Shown: positions 4,383 to 7,012 of the stretch, one piece after another | How the letters are laid out: each line of letters starts with the position of its first letter | Position numbering within the stretch: position 1 is the stretch's first letter | DNA from: an uncultured Selenomonadaceae bacterium | GTDB taxonomy: Bacteria > Bacillota_C > Negativicutes > Selenomonadales > Selenomonadaceae | NCBI GenBank assembly: GCA_946402475.1 | Contig: CAMIWP010000053.1 | Location: 1 to 7,012 of the forward strand | Direction of reading: 5' to 3' | DNA: 7,012 nucleotides | Program-made: the position numbers and the translations under genes | The notes under the pieces: generated by a model | Seen by the model: the letters and a program-made list of their open reading frames with translations, nothing else | What the model was told of the DNA's origin: nothing | The model's database searches: none

Positions 4383-7006
4383 AGTATATGACTGGTAATG
4401 AGTTGCGGGAAGCGTATCTGCAGTTTTTTGCGGAAAAAAAGGGGCACCTACGCCTGCCCAGTTTTTCCCTGATCCCCGAAAACGATCCCACGCTGTTGTT
4501 GATCGGCGCAGGCATGGCACCATTGAAACCTTTTTTTACCGGCAAAATGAAACCGCCCCGCACCCGCATCACCACCTGCCAGCGTTCTGTTCGCACGGGG
4601 GATATCGAGAATGTCGGGCGCACGGCACGCCATCAAACCTTCTTTGAGATGTTGGGAAATTTCTCCTTTGGCGATTATTTCAAGGAAGAGGCGATCCCCT
4701 GGGCTTGGGAGTTCCTCACCGAGGTGGCGGAACTGCCCAAGGACAAGCTCTGGGTCAGCGTGTACCCCAAGGACGACGAGGCTGTGGAGATCTGGCTCCG
4801 CCAACCGGGATTCCCGAAGGATCACATCGTGAGGATGGAGGACAATTTCTGGGAAATCGGCCCCGGCCCCTGCGGTCCAGATTCGGAGATCTACATTGAC
4901 TTGGGAGAGGAGCGCGGCTGCGGTTCTCCCGATTGCCGCGTGGGTTGTGACTGCGATCGCTTCCTTGAGATCTGGAATCTGGTCTTCACACAGTACGACA
5001 AACAAGAGGACGGGGAGTACAAGCCCCTTGCCCACAAGAACATCGACACAGGCTGCGGGTTGGAGCGACTGGCCTCTGTCCTGCAGAACAAACGCACGAA
5101 TTTTGAGACGGATCTGCTCTATCCCATCATCGAGTATGCGTCGAAGGTTTCCGGGGTGGAGTATGGAGCGGATGAGGAGAAGGATGTCTCCCTCAAGGTC
5201 ATCGCCGACCATGCCCGCAGCATGGCGGTCATGATCATGGATGGGATTCTGCCCTCCAATGAGGGACGGGGCTACGTCTTGCGCCGTATCCTGCGCCGCG
5301 CCATCCGTCACGGCCGCACCTTGGGCATCAAGGACAAATTCCTGGAGGGTGCCGTGGACGCCGTGGTGGACATTTACAGGGATGCGTCGGATTTCCAGGA
5401 ATTGGTGAAGAAGCAGGACTACATCAAGAAGGTCATCCGCCTGGAGGAGGATCGTTTTGCCGCCACCTTGGCCCAGGGAATGGAAATGCTGAACAAGCAC
5501 ATCGAAGAGGTCAGGGATTCCGGCAAGAAGGAACTGTCCGGGGAGATCGGATTCAAGCTTTATGATACCTATGGGTTCCCCTGGGAGCTTACGGATGAGA
5601 TTCTCCATGAGAACGGGCTTGTCCTGGACAAGGAAGGTTTTGACCGGGCCATGGATGAACAGAGGGAACGGGCCCGCAGCGCTCGCGGGGAGAACCAGCG
5701 CGTTGCCGTGCCGGATCTGAGCTCCATTGACACCAGCAGCCTGAGGGTGGATGACACAGCCAAAGAGGGCAAGGTGGTTGCCATCTGGAAGGAAGGCAAG
5801 CTGATCGATGCGCTGGAGGATGGAGAGGAAGCGGGCATCATTCTCGACGCAACCCCCTTTTATGCGGAAGGCGGCGGACAGGTGGGCGACAGCGGCCGCC
5901 TTGTGGGCGAGTTGGGACACATCCGCGTGGAGACGGCGAGAAAGCTCCCCGACGGGACGGTGTACCATATCGCTTATGTGGAAGAGGGTATTTTGAAGGT
6001 CGGGGATAAAGTCACCATCGAGGTAGACATGGCGAGGAAGCTGTCCTCCGCTCGCAATCACACGGCTACCCACCTTCTGCAGGCCGCTCTCAAGAAGGTG
6101 GTGGGAGATCAGGTGAACCAAGCGGGATCCCTTGTAACCCCGGAGCGACTGCGTTTTGATTTTACGAATTTTGAGCCTGTGAGCCCACAGCAGATCGCTG
6201 ATGTGGAGGACCTGGTCAATGAGGAGATCCTCAAGGGGATCGATGTAGAGATTTCCCACATGTCCCTCGACGAGGCGAAGGCGGCGGGAGCCATGGCGCT
6301 CTTTGGAGAGAAATACGGCGATGTGGTGCGGGTTGTTCGGGTCCCGGGATTCAGCATGGAGCTCTGCGGCGGTTCCCATGTGAAGAACGTGGGGCAGATC
6401 GGCATGTTCAAGATCGTCGGTGAGACGGGCATCGCCTCCGGCGTGCGCCGCATCGAGGCCATCACGGGAAGGGCTGCCATCGAGCATGCGAACCATGAGA
6501 TGCAACTCTTGGAATACACGTCTTCCCTGTTGAAGGTTCGGAAGGAAGATGTGCCTTCCCAGACAGAGAAGATGCTGACGGCGCAGAAGGATATGCAGAA
6601 GCAGTTGGAGCAGGTACGGGAAATGCAGGAGAAGGCAGATGCCCAGAAGTTGCTCATGGCGGTGCAGGAAATGGGGGATATCCGCTTCGTTTGCGGCAAG
6701 GCTTCCGCGAAGGACATGGAAGAGCTCCGAAAGATTGCCGACCTGGCTTGCGAAAAGCTGGAAAACGGCGTGGTTGTCCTGGCGGCTGTTGCGGAGGGCA
6801 AGGTGAATCTTGTGGTCAAGGCAGAAAAGACCGCTGTTAGGAAGGGCATCCATGCGGGTAAGCTCATCAAGGAGGTTGCAAAGATGGTCGGCGGTGGCGG
6901 CGGCGGTCGTCCCGATATGGCACAGGCGGGAGGCAAGGAGCCGGAAAACCTTCCCAAGGCATTCGAAAAGGCCGAGGAGGTTGCCCGGGCCCAACTTGGC
7001 ATTTAA
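4379..7006 (+). CDS. alaS: Alanyl-tRNA synthetase
   Basis: This class II enzyme activates alanine with ATP and charges tRNA-Ala in the cytoplasm; its second site removes wrongly attached serine and glycine. The full 875-residue architecture is present. The aminoacylation core includes CQRSVRTGDIENVGRTARHQ at 67-86 and FEMLGNFSFGDYF at 89-101 (motif 2 region), and NIDTGCGLERL at 221-231 (motif 3). The tRNA-recognition helical part includes the LRRILRRAIRHGR segment at 301-313. The editing domain carries zinc ligands H561 and H565 (HTATH) with C663 and H667 (CGGSH). A coiled coil follows near 725-760, and the C-Ala domain has the glycine run and RPDMAQAGG at 844-852. A cysteine group CGSPDCRVGCDCDRF at 181-195 is of clostridial style. 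Initiation is most likely at TTG 4379, giving MKYMTGNELRE as in family members. The frame ends in TAA six bases before the window edge. Confidence 0.98.
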   Translation: MKYMTGNELREAYLQFFAEKKGHLRLPSFSLIPENDPTLLLIGAGMAPLKPFFTGKMKPPRTRITTCQRSVRTGDIENVGRTARHQTFFEMLGNFSFGDYFKEEAIPWAWEFLTEVAELPKDKLWVSVYPKDDEAVEIWLRQPGFPKDHIVRMEDNFWEIGPGPCGPDSEIYIDLGEERGCGSPDCRVGCDCDRFLEIWNLVFTQYDKQEDGEYKPLAHKNIDTGCGLERLASVLQNKRTNFETDLLYPIIEYASKVSGVEYGADEEKDVSLKVIADHARSMAVMIMDGILPSNEGRGYVLRRILRRAIRHGRTLGIKDKFLEGAVDAVVDIYRDASDFQELVKKQDYIKKVIRLEEDRFAATLAQGMEMLNKHIEEVRDSGKKELSGEIGFKLYDTYGFPWELTDEILHENGLVLDKEGFDRAMDEQRERARSARGENQRVAVPDLSSIDTSSLRVDDTAKEGKVVAIWKEGKLIDALEDGEEAGIILDATPFYAEGGGQVGDSGRLVGELGHIRVETARKLPDGTVYHIAYVEEGILKVGDKVTIEVDMARKLSSARNHTATHLLQAALKKVVGDQVNQAGSLVTPERLRFDFTNFEPVSPQQIADVEDLVNEEILKGIDVEISHMSLDEAKAAGAMALFGEKYGDVVRVVRVPGFSMELCGGSHVKNVGQIGMFKIVGETGIASGVRRIEAITGRAAIEHANHEMQLLEYTSSLLKVRKEDVPSQTEKMLTAQKDMQKQLEQVREMQEKADAQKLLMAVQEMGDIRFVCGKASAKDMEELRKIADLACEKLENGVVVLAAVAEGKVNLVVKAEKTAVRKGIHAGKLIKEVAKMVGGGGGGRPDMAQAGGKEPENLPKAFEKAEEVARAQLGI

Positions 7007-7012
7007 GGAAAC

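Noticed and set aside
4448..6994. An open frame of 848 codons on the minus strand inside alaS
   Set aside because: It lies antisense to an unmistakable synthetase. The deduced protein is rich in His, Leu and Arg, as expected from the reverse complement of GC-biased codons, and shows no family motif.
1..7012. A mobile element, defence island or CRISPR array
   Set aside because: No transposase, integrase, terminal inverted repeats, direct-repeat array or shift in base composition was seen; the genes look like normal chromosome.

Overview
This is a seven-kilobase stretch of bacterial chromosome that looks like ordinary core and semi-core genome. No mobile element, CRISPR array, tRNA or rRNA is visible. 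GC is moderate, with GC-rich third codon positions. Shine-Dalgarno sites are strong and purine-rich, and one gene starts at TTG with a GGAGG site. The alanyl-tRNA synthetase is of the clostridial type with a CDCDRF segment, and the purine-type phosphoribosyltransferase is of a kind common in Firmicutes. Together these suggest a Firmicute, perhaps a moderately GC-rich Negativicute such as a Selenomonas relative. The lineage is inferred from sequence style, not from a database match.

Layout from left to right. The 3' end of an unidentified gene (to 85) is followed by amrS, the radical SAM member of the AmmeMemoRadiSam set (120-956). A promoter-like site in the next gap precedes a 160-residue protein I do not recognise (1064-1546). 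A perfect 15-bp hairpin (1558-1593) separates that gene from a P-loop kinase of the uridine kinase/phosphoribulokinase class with an unusual C-terminal tail (1617-2669). A second strong hairpin (2671-2709) lies between the kinase and a convergent gene on the minus strand, an adenine-type phosphoribosyltransferase (2719-3270). That gene has a clear promoter with a perfect TATAAT and runs divergently from xth, exodeoxyribonuclease III (3403-4161). After a 217-bp gap with an extended -10 element and a possible 24-codon ORF comes complete alaS (4379-7006). It starts at TTG and ends six bases before the window edge.

The genes do not form one pathway. They are housekeeping functions (tRNA charging, DNA repair, probably purine salvage) mixed with three less understood genes: amrS, the 160-residue protein and the tailed kinase. 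The points most worth following up are the kinase tail, the orphan 160-residue protein, the alaS leader and the two hairpins that lack a U-tract. I found no convincing evidence of a new multi-gene system.
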